From the NCBI RefSeq assembly GCF_000732605.1, contig NZ_JPME01000001.1:1-34514 (forward strand): a DNA stretch of 34,514 nucleotides. Direction: 5' to 3'. This stretch comes from Lacrimispora celerecrescens. GTDB taxonomy: Bacteria > Bacillota > Clostridia > Lachnospirales > Lachnospiraceae. Below the pieces are notes generated by a model, which saw only the letters and a list, made by a program, of their open reading frames with translations, had not been told where the DNA came from and ran no database searches. The position numbers and the translations under genes were made by a program. Of the stretch, positions 7,915-17,288 are shown one piece after another; position 1 is the first letter of the stretch; each line of letters begins with the position of its first letter.

Positions 7915-10608
7915 ATGGAATTATTTGATCACAGACCTGACCCTGACGCGATTTTAGAGGAAATTCAGACGCATCGGGACCAAAGGCCAGGACGGTTAAA
8001 AATATTTTTTGGATATGCTGCCGGTGTGGGAAAAACCTATGCAATGCTTGACGATGCTCAGGAACGCTTAAAAAGCGGGATCGGCGTTTTAGTCGGCTAC
8101 ATCGAGCCTCATACCCGTCCGGAGACCATGCAGAAACTGCATGGTCTGCCGGTGCTTCCGCCTAAAACCGTATCATACCGCAAGATGGAGCTAAAGGAAT
8201 TCGACTTAGATAAGGCTCTGGAACTTAAACCGGAATTAATTCTTGTGGATGAACTGGCCCATACCAATGCAGAGGGCGGAAGGAATAAAAAGCGTTATCA
8301 GGACATTGAAGAGCTTCTGGGGGCAGGGATCGATGTTTATACAACTGTGAATGTTCAGCACATGGAAAGTTTAAATGACGTAATCGAGAACATCACAAAG
8401 GTCCAGGTCCGGGAAACTGTACCGGATTATATCTTTGACCGGGCAGAAAAAATTGAACTGGTGGATATTGAGCCGGACGAACTGCTGCGCCGCCTGGAAG
8501 GAGGAAAGATCTATCGCTCTGACCGGGCAGAAACGGCCATGCAGAACTTTTTCACACAGGAGAACCTGCGGCTTTTGCGGGAGATTGCCCTTCGCTGCGC
8601 TGCGGATAAGATCAGCTCAGAGAATCAGAGTGAGCGGAGCTTATCCGATAAAATGGCTAATACCAAGCTGCTTGTCTGTATCGGAGCCTCCCCTTCATCG
8701 GCAAAATGCATCCGGTGGACAGCACGGGCGGCGGAAGCATTTCACGCAAGCTGGGCCGCATTATACGTGGAGAGTACGGAAAGTGAGGAGCTTACTGCGC
8801 AGCAGCAAAAGACCATCCGGGAGAACCTGGACTTAGCAGAGAAGCTTGGGGCTGAACTTGTTAACTTAACAGGACATGATATTGCTGCCACCGTATCGGA
8901 ATACGCCAAGCTATCTGGTATCACAAACATCGTGGTGGGAAAAAGCAGAAATAAAAAGACGCTTAAGAATCTGTTTGATATGGATTTTGAAGATAAGCTT
9001 ATCTCCCTTTTGCCTAACATAGAAATCCACATCATACCTGGGAGCGTTGCCAAACGCAACTATAAAAAGCCAAGAAAAAAAATAAAATATGATAGGTTTC
9101 ATTTTACATGGACGGACACCGTGAAAACACTCTCTATTTTAGGAGGTGCCACCCTGCTGTCCTTTTGGCTTCATAAACTTAATATTATGAACCAGAATAT
9201 TATTATGGTTTATATTTTCTCCGTTTTACTGGTTTCCCGGATGACGGAAGGGTATTGGTATGGAATTATTGCTTCTGCAGTCAGCGTGCTGACCTTTAAT
9301 TTCTTTTTTACAGAGCCGTATTTCACTTTAAACGCAATCCAATCCGGTTATCCACTGACCTTTGTCATCATGCTTTTAGTTGCTTTAATAACCAGCGCTT
9401 TGACCGTGCGCATGAAAGCGGAAGCCCGGCTGGCCGTGAGGAGGGAACACCGTACTGAAATCCTGTATGAGATCAATAAGAAGCTTCTTGCCACAAGGGG
9501 TCTTGACCGGATCGTGGACCTTACAAATGACTATGTGGTCAAGCTGTTTGAACGTTCTGTCATCTTTTTCACCACGGATCCTGAACATGGGGAGAATGGT
9601 GAAGTCAGGCAGGCAGCAGATGATATCGGTTCCGATGTCTTAAACTTCGCCGATGAAAAGGCGGTTGCCCACTGGGTATTCTTAAACCAGAAGCGGGCAG
9701 GAGCGGGGACCGATACCCTGATGGGGGCGGCAGCATTTTATATGCCTTTGATCTCTCAGGGAAAGGTTCTTGCTGTATGGGGAATTTCCTGTGGGAAAGG
9801 TAATCTTGACCATAATACCCGTCTCTTTTTACGTATGATCGCTTCTCAGGTGGCAATGGCCCTGGAACGGCAGCACCTTTCTGATGAGCAGAGGAATATT
9901 ATGGTGGAGTCGGAAAAAGAAAAGATGCGCAGTACCCTTTTGCGGGCGATATCCCATGATCTGCGCACGCCTCTAGCAGGGATCTTAGGTGCCAGCTCTG
10001 TAATTCGTGAAAATGGGAAAATGCTTGATGAAAATACCCAGGGCAGTCTGATCGCCAACATACAGGAGGAATCACAATGGCTCATACGGATGGTGGAAAA
10101 TCTGCTTTCCGTGACCCGGCTCAATGAAGATGCCTCCAATCTTAAGAAAAGCCCGGAGGCGGCGGAGGAGGTTGTAGGGGAAGCCGTCAGCCGTATCAAG
10201 CGAAGATTCCCCCAGTGTAAAATCCTTGTTCATGTCCCGGAGGAATTTTTAGAGGTCCCAATGGATGGAACCTTGATTGTGCAGGTGCTGATCAATCTTC
10301 TTGAGAACGCCATAAAGTATTCTCCAGCCGATTCTCCCATTGAGGTCCGTTTAGAGAGAGAAGGAACATGGGCCAGATTTGAAGTGATGGACAGAGGGCG
10401 GGGAATTCCAAATGAAGATCTTCCCTATCTGTTTACAGGTTATAAGCCCAATGAAAGCAGGAGTGCTGATTCTTCCAGAGGAATGGGGATTGGCTTGTCT
10501 ATCTGCAAAACCATTGTCAATGCGCATCAGGGTAACTTAGAGGCTGAAAACAGAAAGGATGGAGGAACGATATTCCGCTTCACTCTGCCCTTGAAAGGAA
10601 GTGAATAG
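7915..10608 (+). CDS. kdpD: Osmosensitive K+ channel sensor histidine kinase KdpD
   Basis: KdpD senses K+ limitation and turgor and phosphorylates KdpE. The 897-residue length matches full-length KdpD. Domain order: N-terminal KdpD domain with Walker A GYAAGVGKT (about residues 33-41) and LVDELAHTNAEGGRNKKRYQ; a universal-stress-protein domain (about 245-365); four closely spaced membrane helices (about 400-495); a GAF-like region; HisKA with phospho-acceptor H681 in AISHDLRTPLAG; and HATPase_c with N-box NLLENAIKYSP and G-boxes DRGRGIP and GMGIGLSI. The USP segment matching the c-di-AMP motif of Staphylococcus aureus KdpD (SxS-X20-FTAxY) reads GAS-X20-WAALY, so it is only partly conserved. 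AGGTGGTGG precedes ATG 7915. kdpE begins 2 bp after the stop codon. Confidence 0.97.
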   Translation: MELFDHRPDPDAILEEIQTHRDQRPGRLKIFFGYAAGVGKTYAMLDDAQERLKSGIGVLVGYIEPHTRPETMQKLHGLPVLPPKTVSYRKMELKEFDLDKALELKPELILVDELAHTNAEGGRNKKRYQDIEELLGAGIDVYTTVNVQHMESLNDVIENITKVQVRETVPDYIFDRAEKIELVDIEPDELLRRLEGGKIYRSDRAETAMQNFFTQENLRLLREIALRCAADKISSENQSERSLSDKMANTKLLVCIGASPSSAKCIRWTARAAEAFHASWAALYVESTESEELTAQQQKTIRENLDLAEKLGAELVNLTGHDIAATVSEYAKLSGITNIVVGKSRNKKTLKNLFDMDFEDKLISLLPNIEIHIIPGSVAKRNYKKPRKKIKYDRFHFTWTDTVKTLSILGGATLLSFWLHKLNIMNQNIIMVYIFSVLLVSRMTEGYWYGIIASAVSVLTFNFFFTEPYFTLNAIQSGYPLTFVIMLLVALITSALTVRMKAEARLAVRREHRTEILYEINKKLLATRGLDRIVDLTNDYVVKLFERSVIFFTTDPEHGENGEVRQAADDIGSDVLNFADEKAVAHWVFLNQKRAGAGTDTLMGAAAFYMPLISQGKVLAVWGISCGKGNLDHNTRLFLRMIASQVAMALERQHLSDEQRNIMVESEKEKMRSTLLRAISHDLRTPLAGILGASSVIRENGKMLDENTQGSLIANIQEESQWLIRMVENLLSVTRLNEDASNLKKSPEAAEEVVGEAVSRIKRRFPQCKILVHVPEEFLEVPMDGTLIVQVLINLLENAIKYSPADSPIEVRLEREGTWARFEVMDRGRGIPNEDLPYLFTGYKPNESRSADSSRGMGIGLSICKTIVNAHQGNLEAENRKDGGTIFRFTLPLKGSE

Positions 10609-10610
10609 AT

Positions 10611-11321
10611 ATGGATATAAAACCAGTGGTGCTGATTATTGAAGATGAGGAAGCGATTTGTAATTTTATATCTGCCATTCTGATTTCAAATGATTATCAG
10701 GTGATAAAAGCCAAAACAGGGAAGGAAGGTCTTTCTCTATTTACTTCCCATGTTCCCGATATTATCCTTCTGGATCTGGGTCTTCCGGATATTGATGGGG
10801 TAGAGATATTAAAAAATATACGTCAATGGTCTAAGACTCCTGTGATTGTGGTTTCCGCCCGTGGTCATGAACGCGAAAAGGTGGCGGCTCTTGATTTTGG
10901 AGCTGATGATTACATCGTAAAACCATTCGGAACCTCGGAACTTCTTGCCCGAATACGGACAGCAATGCGGCACAGTCCTCAATCAGCAACCGCAGAAGCC
11001 TTGGGAGATGAAGTGTTTATCGTCGGGAAGCTGGAAATCGATTATAACAAACGGGTCGTATACAAAGATGGAGAAAAAATCCATTTAACGCCAATTGAAT
11101 ATAAGTTATTGGTTTTACTCTCCAAAAATGCGGGCAAAGTGCTTACCCATGATTTCATCATTCGGGAAATATGGGGGGTTTATACCGATGAAAGCCATAC
11201 CCTTCGGGTTAATATGGCGAATATAAGGCGAAAGATAGAAGAAAATCCAGGAGCGCCTCAGTATATTCTTACGGAAATGGGTGTTGGATACCGGATGGTG
11301 GAGGAATTGGAGGAAGGGTAA
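10611..11321 (+). CDS. kdpE: KDP operon response regulator KdpE
   Basis: This 236-residue OmpR/PhoB-family response regulator has a receiver domain with acidic pocket EDEE (residues 11-14), phospho-acceptor D55 in ILLDLGLPD, the conserved Thr/Ser region VIVVSARG and lysine in YIVKPFG. A winged-helix DNA-binding domain follows (HLTPIEYKLLVLLSKNAGKV ... VGYRM). It is paired with kdpD and is expected to activate the kdp promoter under low K+. The intergenic gap to kdpD is only 2 bp, so translation is coupled. A strong bidirectional terminator lies 20 bp downstream. Confidence 0.96.
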   Translation: MDIKPVVLIIEDEEAICNFISAILISNDYQVIKAKTGKEGLSLFTSHVPDIILLDLGLPDIDGVEILKNIRQWSKTPVIVVSARGHEREKVAALDFGADDYIVKPFGTSELLARIRTAMRHSPQSATAEALGDEVFIVGKLEIDYNKRVVYKDGEKIHLTPIEYKLLVLLSKNAGKVLTHDFIIREIWGVYTDESHTLRVNMANIRRKIEENPGAPQYILTEMGVGYRMVEELEEG

Positions 11322-11341
11322 ATGAAAACGGGAAATGGAAA

Positions 11342-11378
11342 AGCCTGCCCTTCTTACCGGGGCAGGCTGCTTCTCATT
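11342..11378. terminator. Bidirectional terminator between kdpE and the minus-strand glycan cassette
   Basis: A 9-bp GC-rich stem (AGCCTGCCC 11342-11350 / GGGCAGGCT 11360-11368) is followed by a T-rich run on the plus strand. On the minus strand it is followed by CTTTTCCATTTTC-like sequence. It lies between two convergent genes and can serve both. Confidence 0.85.
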
Positions 11379-13055
11379 TTATTTAACGATAATTCTCTCT
11401 TTTAACGCAATAAAATCCTCATCGTTTGGTAAGATCTTTATAAAATCCTCTATTTCCTGGCACGCTTCGTCATTACGTGAAGAGTCTATTAAGAAAGAGA
11501 GCCAAATCTTTGAAAAATGAATATAGGCTCCTGAATTTTCGGCGGAGGCGGATAGATTTCGGGCAAAAACGATACATTGCTCAAAATCTTCTTCTGAAAT
11601 TTCTAAATGGTCAAGAGCCGACAAAAAGCCGTCAAGTGCCTTAACGTAGTTCCCCTCCATAATGTGGGAAACCACGCGTGAAAAGACGCAGGCCAGATTT
11701 ACTCCCAGGTCTTTAATCAACGGATACTTATTTATAATCTCAACGATTTGGCCTTCTATTTCCTTCTCCATACTGGAAGGACAGCCCGCTTTTTTTATGT
11801 GCGCTAAAAGGTCGAACAGCTCATGATCCGGTTTATTCAAAGCGCGGTACAAAGCTATTTGAAGCCCTGCAAAAAGTGGCTCATCGTTACCATGTCTCTT
11901 TAGCCATGTGTTAATTCTATCTAAAACCTTCGTGTAATCTTTTTTAATAAGGGATTCGACTATTTCCGGCATTTTTGCGATAATGTAACTCAAACTGTCC
12001 TTTTTTATCAATGACGATAATTCTTCGTACATATTCATAAGAAGTCCGGAAATCATTTCTGTGACGTTATTTGAGCATGATTTATTTTGCGCCAGCAGCC
12101 ACTTCAGGATAGGAAGCCTTAATCTCGCGTCCTGCTCGCTCTCTGCCACACCATGGAAGAGTTTGTGGGTTATTGAATATGATAAAATATCATTAATATT
12201 ACGCACTTTTTCAATAAATGGCTGCGTTGTTTGAATCAGAACGTTGATTGTCTCTATGGTTGCGTTGAAATAGACCCCACTGAGGAACATTTCATTTACT
12301 TGGTTTATTTTACTGCACTTTTCAATAAGAAAATCGTATGCAGCTTTATGTAATATACGGTCGGAATCAATCCGTCGGTTATCCCATCGGTAAGAAGTTG
12401 ATTTTTGGGAAACGTAATATTTATGCAATGATTCCTCTATTATCCCGATGCGGGCTGCGTTACGAAAAACCCCTATAGCACACAATGTATCCAATCCATA
12501 GTCAATTTGAGGGGCACATGAACGGTGCCAAAAGCGCATAACAGATATTTTGTATAGCTTGCCCCACATTGTGCGCATAAACGGGTAATACTCGGCAAAA
12601 TACACATCGAATGCCTCAGGAGTTGTTAATATAATATCTTGGTTTGTCTTTCGGACGCCCCCAATTCCATTTGTTACTTCGTTTATAAAATCGCTTCCAC
12701 AAGCGGCGATGTCTAAATTGTTTTCGTTAATGAAGCTTAACATCTTTTCTAAAAAATCGGGCTTATATTCGTCATCTGCATCAAGGGCGCAATAATAATC
12801 CGAATCATCATAGTCAACTATAATGTCTTCCCATAAATTACCAGGCTCAACTACGTTGTTTTGCTTATTTCTATGTGGTATTATACGCAAATCTATAGCC
12901 GCAAGCGATCTTATTATCTCTTCGGTTTTGTCAGTTGAGCCATTGTCCACCAAATGCCAAACCCAATTACTGACAGTTTGAGAAAGAATGCTTTGTATTG
13001 CGCGCGGCAATGTTTTTTCTGCGTTGTATGCGCGGGTGTAAAAAACAACAGTCAT
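11379..13055 (-). CDS. GT2 glycosyltransferase with long C-terminal helical domain
   Basis: The N-terminal 240 residues are a GT-A glycosyltransferase family 2 domain: VVFYTRAYNAEKTLPRAIQSILSQT, then VDNGSTDKT, then the metal-binding DADDEY (DxD-like). The remaining 300 or so residues are predicted helical, contain regular leucines and alanines, and resemble TPR/HEAT-like scaffolds; I do not recognise the exact family. The total of 558 residues is longer than a bare GT2 enzyme. The donor and acceptor sugars cannot be read from the sequence. No strong ribosome site is seen before ATG 13055. It is the last gene of the minus-strand cassette and ends 11 bp before the shared terminator. No signal peptide or membrane span is seen, so the enzyme should be cytoplasmic. 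Confidence 0.85.
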   Translation of the reverse strand: MTVVFYTRAYNAEKTLPRAIQSILSQTVSNWVWHLVDNGSTDKTEEIIRSLAAIDLRIIPHRNKQNNVVEPGNLWEDIIVDYDDSDYYCALDADDEYKPDFLEKMLSFINENNLDIAACGSDFINEVTNGIGGVRKTNQDIILTTPEAFDVYFAEYYPFMRTMWGKLYKISVMRFWHRSCAPQIDYGLDTLCAIGVFRNAARIGIIEESLHKYYVSQKSTSYRWDNRRIDSDRILHKAAYDFLIEKCSKINQVNEMFLSGVYFNATIETINVLIQTTQPFIEKVRNINDILSYSITHKLFHGVAESEQDARLRLPILKWLLAQNKSCSNNVTEMISGLLMNMYEELSSLIKKDSLSYIIAKMPEIVESLIKKDYTKVLDRINTWLKRHGNDEPLFAGLQIALYRALNKPDHELFDLLAHIKKAGCPSSMEKEIEGQIVEIINKYPLIKDLGVNLACVFSRVVSHIMEGNYVKALDGFLSALDHLEISEEDFEQCIVFARNLSASAENSGAYIHFSKIWLSFLIDSSRNDEACQEIEDFIKILPNDEDFIALKERIIVK

Positions 13056-13122
13056 AATTTATTGTCTGCTTGCGGCATTTTTCATGAAGCAAACAGTAAC
13101 TCCTTTCCTGTACTAAATTATT

Positions 13123-14190
13123 CTAGCGAACTATCCGCAACATACGCCGAAATCTTACCAGCAAATCCTCTCCGGTACAAATATCAGAAACATTCACAAC
13201 ATGACCACTTACTCCTAAATCCTTGGCAATTCCGATTGCTTTTACGGAATAACCGATCGCCAAACAGGGTACACCCGTTGAATAAGCAGCTATGGACGCA
13301 TGGGTTCTGCCTGCCGTGAGTGCTGCACATTGGGATATGATATATTTATATTGCGCCGCAGATAACTTATCACTTACGAGCCATATACGGGATTTCAGGG
13401 AATCGGGCAGCAAGGCATAAAGTGAGGTAAGCACATCATAATCATTATCCATCGGCATGACGACATGCGGGATGAGCGCAATGTTAAAATTCGTTTCAGT
13501 AAGGACAAAAAGGGATAGGTTAAGAAAGTTTTGCATTATGATACCCTGAGAAGTTTCAGCACGGGCAATAAGCGGGCTGAAATTAATACCAAGAAAGTTG
13601 CCCTTTATGAAACCTCTAGGCAAAGCCACAGGTTCTGGTTCTAACTCGAACGCTACATCTCTTGTCAATTTCAGTTCTGCATGGACACCAGCCGCTTTGA
13701 GTGCTTCATAAGTCAAACTCTCCCTTGCAGTAATCTCGTCATAGGTATTCAATATTTCAAGCATAGACGGTGTTATGGCGGACGGTTCTACTGATGCGCT
13801 CCATAATTCGCTTTTCGCACCTAATTTCACTGATTCCTTTTGAAAAACAGTAAGTCTGTGCCACGTTGGATAACAATAATTATCTCCACCGATGGACATA
13901 AGTATAGTATCTGGCGTAATCCTGCTTAAAGCCTCTGCGTACATTTCCTTTGCCAAAGTTTCTTTTTGCTCTGCCGGTGCAGCTTTTTCGGCTTCCCACG
14001 CCGCTAAGTCTGGTCCAATAATTTCGTCAGCATCTACTCCGAACGCTTTGTCCTGCTCGGGAAAATTGCAGGAAAGTATAATATGCGCATCAGTGTATTT
14101 TTCCCGTAGTCTGCGGATAGTACTTTTGACTATCGCTTCTGCACCATGATTGTATGAACCGCCATGGCCGTATAACAAAAATTTATTCAT
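13123..14190 (-). CDS. Polysaccharide pyruvyl transferase family protein
   Basis: This 355-residue protein is recognised by its N-terminus (LLYGHGGSYNHGAEAIVKST), typical of the CsaB/WcaK pyruvyl transferase fold, and by later blocks MSIGGDNYCYP, SVEPSAITP, LIPHVVMPMDNDYDVL and AALTAGRTHASIAAYSTGVP with the conserved R-x-H. Such enzymes transfer pyruvate from PEP to a sugar as a ketal, adding negative charge to surface glycans. AAAGGTGA lies 7-8 bp before ATG 14190. The neighbouring glycosyltransferases, radical SAM protein and methyltransferase support a role in building a modified glycan. The acceptor is unknown, and some family members act differently. Confidence 0.85.
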   Translation of the reverse strand: MNKFLLYGHGGSYNHGAEAIVKSTIRRLREKYTDAHIILSCNFPEQDKAFGVDADEIIGPDLAAWEAEKAAPAEQKETLAKEMYAEALSRITPDTILMSIGGDNYCYPTWHRLTVFQKESVKLGAKSELWSASVEPSAITPSMLEILNTYDEITARESLTYEALKAAGVHAELKLTRDVAFELEPEPVALPRGFIKGNFLGINFSPLIARAETSQGIIMQNFLNLSLFVLTETNFNIALIPHVVMPMDNDYDVLTSLYALLPDSLKSRIWLVSDKLSAAQYKYIISQCAALTAGRTHASIAAYSTGVPCLAIGYSVKAIGIAKDLGVSGHVVNVSDICTGEDLLVRFRRMLRIVR

Positions 14191-14249
14191 ATGAGAATCA
14201 CCTTTATTCCAAATCTAAGCAATTGAGCCGTTCCTTTGAAGTAACTCTT

Positions 14250-15071
14250 TTATAGTTTCTTGGTTACAAGTTGTTCAGCTGGAATGACTCGCTGTGAATT
14301 ATCGCACATGCCTAAGCAATAAGTACATGATTCCCAATATTCAGCCGATAGTAAATTTCGAACCTTATTCCTTTTACTTTCGATAGATTCAGATGCGTCT
14401 ATAATATTAACACATCCTGCGTCATCTTTGCCAACAACGCCAATATCCGCAGTCCTGCGGGATCTGCAACAAGGATACATCTCTCCATCTCTTATAGAGA
14501 ATGTCATGGATTTTGCCGAATATGCGCATTTTGTAAAACGCAATTTATTTTCTTGACTTGAATATGACTTTTGAGTAAAATCTCCAAAATCAATCCATCC
14601 GCCCATATGCACATCATCGCCATAATACTTGCGCAAAATAAAGGGTATATCTCGCTGTTTTAAAATATTAGCAAATTCCAATGCTTTATTTGATATTTTC
14701 CCATAGTTGTCAATTAATATTTGCATCTTATTTTTATATTTCTCTAATACAGCAACCAATTCATTACTCGGCAGTATTGTCCCATTCGTACTAATTTCCA
14801 AAACATCAAAATGGGATTCATAACACATCGCTTTCTCTATCAACTTGGGCAAATCTATATGTAATAAAGGTTCCCCACCTGTTAGCGTAAATTTCTTGAC
14901 ATAATCAACTATACAAAATAATCCATCTATGGTATTTTCCAATACTTGATAGTCTGAATGGGGGGCAGGATCATAATACGGAGCATACACACAACAATAC
15001 TTACATTTCATCGTGCAGCGCAAAGTAACCCCCAACGCTATATGTGGTAAATATATCCTATCATCTTCCAT
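14250..15071 (-). CDS. Radical SAM protein with C-terminal auxiliary cysteines (SPASM-like)
   Basis: The CxxxCxxC motif that binds the radical SAM [4Fe-4S] cluster appears early as CTMKCKYC (near residues 19-26). It is followed by the SAM-binding motif LTGGEPLL and by EISTNGTI. The C-terminal third holds further cysteines (CAYSAKS, MYPCCRS, and CTYCLGMC near residue 250), consistent with one auxiliary Fe-S cluster as in SPASM or twitch domains. Length is 273 residues. The reaction is not predictable. In this setting, between a pyruvyl transferase and a methyltransferase, modification of a sugar or a nucleotide-sugar is a reasonable inference. No small precursor-peptide gene was found beside it, which argues against a RiPP system. 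Its composition is AT-richer than the kdp genes, suggesting horizontal transfer. Confidence 0.85.
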   Translation of the reverse strand: MEDDRIYLPHIALGVTLRCTMKCKYCCVYAPYYDPAPHSDYQVLENTIDGLFCIVDYVKKFTLTGGEPLLHIDLPKLIEKAMCYESHFDVLEISTNGTILPSNELVAVLEKYKNKMQILIDNYGKISNKALEFANILKQRDIPFILRKYYGDDVHMGGWIDFGDFTQKSYSSQENKLRFTKCAYSAKSMTFSIRDGEMYPCCRSRRTADIGVVGKDDAGCVNIIDASESIESKRNKVRNLLSAEYWESCTYCLGMCDNSQRVIPAEQLVTKKL

Positions 15072-15119
15072 ATACTAAAATCGCCTCTTTCCACTACAAT
15101 ATTCTCTATCCACAAGAAA

Positions 15120-16295
15120 TCAATATAAAGTTATAATACGGCACTCTATATTAAGCTCTTGTAGATAATCTGCAATTTGCTTTTGCGCCACAAAAGTACT
15201 AATAAGGATTGTATCAACAATGCCGTTGACGATATCATCTTTTTCAAATGCCGTAATCTCAATACCCATTATTTTTTTCTTTTTCTTTTTGGGGTCAGAA
15301 TCATAGAATCTGACAATGTTTTTTTGAGCCAAGTTTGTCGATGCTAAAATTCTCGAAGTATGATTACCACAGCCCCAAATAGCCAGTTTGGCATTTTGGG
15401 GAATATCATTAATTATACCATTTACTTTTTGAAACTGATTGTCACTGACTTCTATATAATCCTCTAATAAATCTTTACTTTTACGAATCAGGTTAACAGA
15501 ATCATGATTTAACCCTTTTTCCCATATAGATACTATAGCTGGTAAACCTGCAGGACAACTAAACCCTATTCCCAAATGGATATAGGCATTTTTTAGTCCA
15601 TAATTATTATAATTCATCAAATTTTGTAATGATTCCAATGTAAAATAATTAATATGTTCATCAAAAAACAATCCAAAAGGCTCGTCTACAAATTTGTAGT
15701 CCAAGCAAGGAACTTCAATGAAAATATATTTATCATTCATTGCACTAATTTGTTCAATAAAATGAAAAGGATTAGATATGTGTTCTAAAACATGAGAAAG
15801 AAAAACCAAGTTATAGGTTTTTGTGGGGGACTGAAGTATGAAATCATCGAAAAGCCCACAAAACATATCAACTCCATAGTTGTGTTTCGCCGATTGGGTA
15901 TTCATAGGTGACGGTTCAACACCAAATGTTTCCATTCCACATTTTTTATAAAGGCTTAAATTGTATCCGGATGCAGCGCCCACTTCAAGTATAGAGCTAA
16001 CATCTGAAATATTCCGTTGAATAAAATCATACTGTCTTAAGCTATCTTTAATATTTTTAGCAGACTCAGCAGAACCTTTTTTAGTAGTGTCAAATTCATA
16101 ATTAGAAAATACTGTATATTTTTTTGATAACTGTTCGTCAGTATAAGGCGTAGAGTTAAAAATAAATCCACAACTGTCACAAATCATAATTGATAACGTA
16201 AGATCATCTTGTATTTCCACAACATCCTTGTATTGAATAGTACGAATTAATTTTGTATCTCCTCCGCATATACAACACTTTGCTTTTTCATTCAT
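15120..16295 (-). CDS. Class I SAM-dependent methyltransferase, sugar C-methyltransferase type
   Basis: The 391-residue, three-part architecture is: an N-terminal zinc-binding module with CCICGG and CDSCGFIFN (residues 7-45); a Rossmann SAM domain with ILEVGAASGYNLSLYKK and VFLSHVLEHISNP; and a C-terminal second Rossmann-like domain beginning KLAIWGCGNHTSRIL. This matches the TylC3/NovU-like methyltransferases that C-methylate nucleotide-deoxysugars, although many relatives have unknown substrates. AGAGGAAATC precedes ATG 16295. Near residue 330 a run of six lysines is encoded by an A-rich tract (plus strand T/C tract at 15272-15290), a possible slippage site. The gene is clearly AT-rich. Together with the radical SAM gene it forms the most foreign-looking part of the cassette. 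Confidence 0.85.
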   Translation of the reverse strand: MNEKAKCCICGGDTKLIRTIQYKDVVEIQDDLTLSIMICDSCGFIFNSTPYTDEQLSKKYTVFSNYEFDTTKKGSAESAKNIKDSLRQYDFIQRNISDVSSILEVGAASGYNLSLYKKCGMETFGVEPSPMNTQSAKHNYGVDMFCGLFDDFILQSPTKTYNLVFLSHVLEHISNPFHFIEQISAMNDKYIFIEVPCLDYKFVDEPFGLFFDEHINYFTLESLQNLMNYNNYGLKNAYIHLGIGFSCPAGLPAIVSIWEKGLNHDSVNLIRKSKDLLEDYIEVSDNQFQKVNGIINDIPQNAKLAIWGCGNHTSRILASTNLAQKNIVRFYDSDPKKKKKKIMGIEITAFEKDDIVNGIVDTILISTFVAQKQIADYLQELNIECRIITLY

Positions 16296-16385
16296 GATTT
16301 CCTCTATTCCACCGCCTCTGGCGGCACAAATGTTTTTCTGAAAGGCTATGCCAAAACGAAATCCTCATTGTTTTCTCTAAAGCTT

Positions 16386-17288
16386 TTATACAAACTGCAG
16401 AAACCATTCTTTCTCGAAATCCTTCGCATACGAGCAATGCAGAAATTCCTCCCGGTGTTTGGCAAGCCCCAGACATAGTTCTTCTGCAATCACTGCACAA
16501 TCCTTTAGGTTAAGCCGTGCAACCTTTTCCACCATGGAAATTTGAAATGACCACTGGAAATATTGCCACAGCAGTGCATTATTCGGATATCGCCCGCAAA
16601 GATAGCTGGTGCGATCTTGGTACGCCTCCAAATAAGCATCCAGCGCTTCCGGCGTCAGCAAGCTGTGATTAGATGTCCAAGCCGAATTATTGCCCTCATG
16701 CCGATAAAACGTGTATTTCGGTAAACCATGATACGCAATGCGATTAGCTTCCGCCAGTAAACGATACATTATCACAATATCGTCGTAAGCACCTTGCTCC
16801 GGAAAACGCAGTTCTGTCATCAGCTCGCGTTTAAACAATTTAGTAGGGAAAGCCATGGTATATCGTCTGCGCCATAAAAGTTCAATCACTGATTCCTCTG
16901 CGCTCATAGTTAGCTTTTCCTCGAATACTCTGCCCTCGGCTCCGCAAATCGTTACGTCCGCGCTATTTTCTTCAGCAAGATTGTATAAAAACTCTAAAAA
17001 GTCTGGCTCGCACCAATCATCATCGTCAATAAATGCAATATATTCGCCGGCAGCCGCATCAAGCCCCGCATTTCGTCCGCTTCCGATGTTGCCGCATTCT
17101 TTATGAATTACACGGATTCGTTCATCCTTCGCAGCATACTGGTCGGCAATTGTGCCGCTTTGGTCGGTTGAGCCATTGTCCACAATGATGAACTCAAAAT
17201 CTGTAAATGTCTGTCCCAGTACGCTTTCAATAGCCCGGGCAACAAGAGCCTCACGATTGCATGTGAGCATGATAACAGAAATCTTCAA
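16386..17288 (-). CDS. Family 2 glycosyltransferase
   Basis: This is a GT-A fold enzyme of about 300 residues beginning MKISVIMLTCNREALVARAI, with VDNGSTDQSG, the nucleotide-binding region RNAGLDAAAGEYIAFIDDDDW (the DDDD supplies the DxD metal site), and a later acceptor-side region. TTG 17288 is chosen as start because GAGGAGG (plus-strand coordinates 17296-17304) lies 7 bp before it and the family begins at this point. An in-frame ATG at 17342 would add 18 unsupported residues. It is the first gene of the five-gene minus-strand cassette. No clear -10/-35 pair was found upstream of it. Sugar specificity is unknown. Confidence 0.88.
   Translation of the reverse strand: MKISVIMLTCNREALVARAIESVLGQTFTDFEFIIVDNGSTDQSGTIADQYAAKDERIRVIHKECGNIGSGRNAGLDAAAGEYIAFIDDDDWCEPDFLEFLYNLAEENSADVTICGAEGRVFEEKLTMSAEESVIELLWRRRYTMAFPTKLFKRELMTELRFPEQGAYDDIVIMYRLLAEANRIAYHGLPKYTFYRHEGNNSAWTSNHSLLTPEALDAYLEAYQDRTSYLCGRYPNNALLWQYFQWSFQISMVEKVARLNLKDCAVIAEELCLGLAKHREEFLHCSYAKDFEKEWFLQFV

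Noticed and set aside
14250-16295. RiPP biosynthesis locus around the radical SAM gene
   Set aside because: No precursor-peptide-sized gene with a ribosome site, no recognition-element protein and no peptidase or exporter were seen; the neighbours are glycan enzymes.
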